Assembly: GCA_002344965.1 (NCBI GenBank)
Contig: DDUU01000026.1
Coordinates: 1 to 64,000, forward strand
Length of the DNA: 64,000 bases
Reading direction: 5' to 3'
Source of the DNA: Candidatus Tepidiaquacellales bacterium UBA2330
GTDB lineage: Bacteria > Bacteroidota > Ignavibacteria > Tepidaquicellales > Tepidaquicellaceae
The notes beneath the pieces are model-generated. The model did not search any database. It saw only the letters and a list, made by a program, of their open reading frames with translations, and was not told where the DNA came from. The translations under genes and the position numbers were made by a program. This document shows, one piece after another, positions 63,797-64,000 of this stretch; within the stretch, counting starts at the first letter, position 1; every line of letters starts with the position of its first letter.

Positions 63797-64000
63797 ATGA
63801 AATTATTAATACGAATTTTAATCCCTGTCTTATTGCTGATCTGTAATGCATTACCTGCAAATGCGCAGATACAGGTGTCCGATACAGCAACAGCTCAGGA
63901 TACCGCTGCAGTTGAATTCACTCCTAATTTCACTCCTGAATTAACAGTTACAAGAATTTCAAAAGATAAAATAAATATTGACGGAAAGCTCGATGAAGCT
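63797..64000 (+). CDS. Exported protein, probable CBM9-like/DUF5916 protein (3' end beyond window)
   Basis: 68 codons visible, cut by the window end. Signal peptide MKLLIRILIPVLLLICNALPANAQ, then a Ser/Thr-rich linker and the sequence LTVTRISKDKINIDGKLDEA, which is the typical opening of a CBM9-like domain ('I.IDGkLDEa.W') as found in DUF5916 outer-membrane-associated proteins. The frame is open to base 64000. Confidence 0.6.
   Translation, partial: MKLLIRILIPVLLLICNALPANAQIQVSDTATAQDTAAVEFTPNFTPELTVTRISKDKINIDGKLDEA

Overview
The window is an AT-rich bacterial chromosome segment from the FCB superphylum, most likely an Ignavibacteria/Chlorobi-type or other deep Bacteroidota-related lineage. 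The evidence: seven large exported proteins end in a type IX secretion (T9SS) type A C-terminal domain of the 'NYPNPFNP ... GxYxVxFNxxxLxSGxYFYxL ... KKMxLIK' style. There is also a fused alpha/beta 2-oxoacid dehydrogenase E1, a type II NADH dehydrogenase, a MenA-type prenyltransferase, few Shine-Dalgarno sequences and many TTG starts. No phage, plasmid or IS gene is visible. It looks like ordinary chromosome carrying several families of palindromic repeats.

Layout. 1-13 kb: an alpha-glucan phosphorylase, then a run of T9SS cargo (a lysyl-endopeptidase-like protease, two BNR/beta-propeller proteins, a DNRLRE/dockerin protein, an exported endonuclease/phosphatase). 13-21 kb: HIT/DUF4870/VOC operon, a lipoprotein, an M16 peptidase, DUF5683 and SecG, and an SBBP-repeat T9SS protein. 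21-26 kb: a minus-strand lon-dnaX-speB operon; dnaX has an A10 run that could yield a gamma-like short form. 26.4-26.9 kb: six 44-bp tandem units, each containing a palindrome. 27-36.7 kb: a T9SS protein, an AI-2E-type transporter, a DUF6600 Trp-rich protein, a TPR lipoprotein resembling the T9SS component PorW/SprE, and the fused E1. 37-49 kb: housekeeping and accessory genes (dinB, ndh, MFS, a stand-alone RapZ C-terminal domain, PA0069-type radical SAM, DUF4349, lrp-glnA, a serine hydrolase). 49-54 kb: a TonB-dependent-type receptor and LivK/LivH. 54.2-56.8 kb: a ubiquitin-like locus. 57-64 kb: menA, a nine-heme T9SS cytochrome, tRNA-Phe, psuK-psuG, the start of a probable CBM9/DUF5916 protein, and three copies of a foldable interspersed repeat.

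The most interesting system is the three-gene plus-strand cluster at 54225-56828: an EsaB/YukD-like beta-grasp protein ending in glycine, an E1/ThiF-type activating enzyme with a CxxC...CxxH zinc site, a candidate catalytic cysteine and a ubiquitin-fold-like C-terminus, and a membrane protein with a prokaryotic RING finger, a second zinc ribbon and an NTF2-like domain. It looks like a minimal ubiquitin-like conjugation or signalling pathway with no recognisable E2 or JAB protease nearby.

Second theme: the T9SS economy. The window contains many CTD-bearing cargo proteins (including the multiheme cytochrome), a probable secretion-machine lipoprotein, and a 128-residue protein that is little more than a CTD-like domain. 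All calls are from reading motifs in the sequence; no database search was run.
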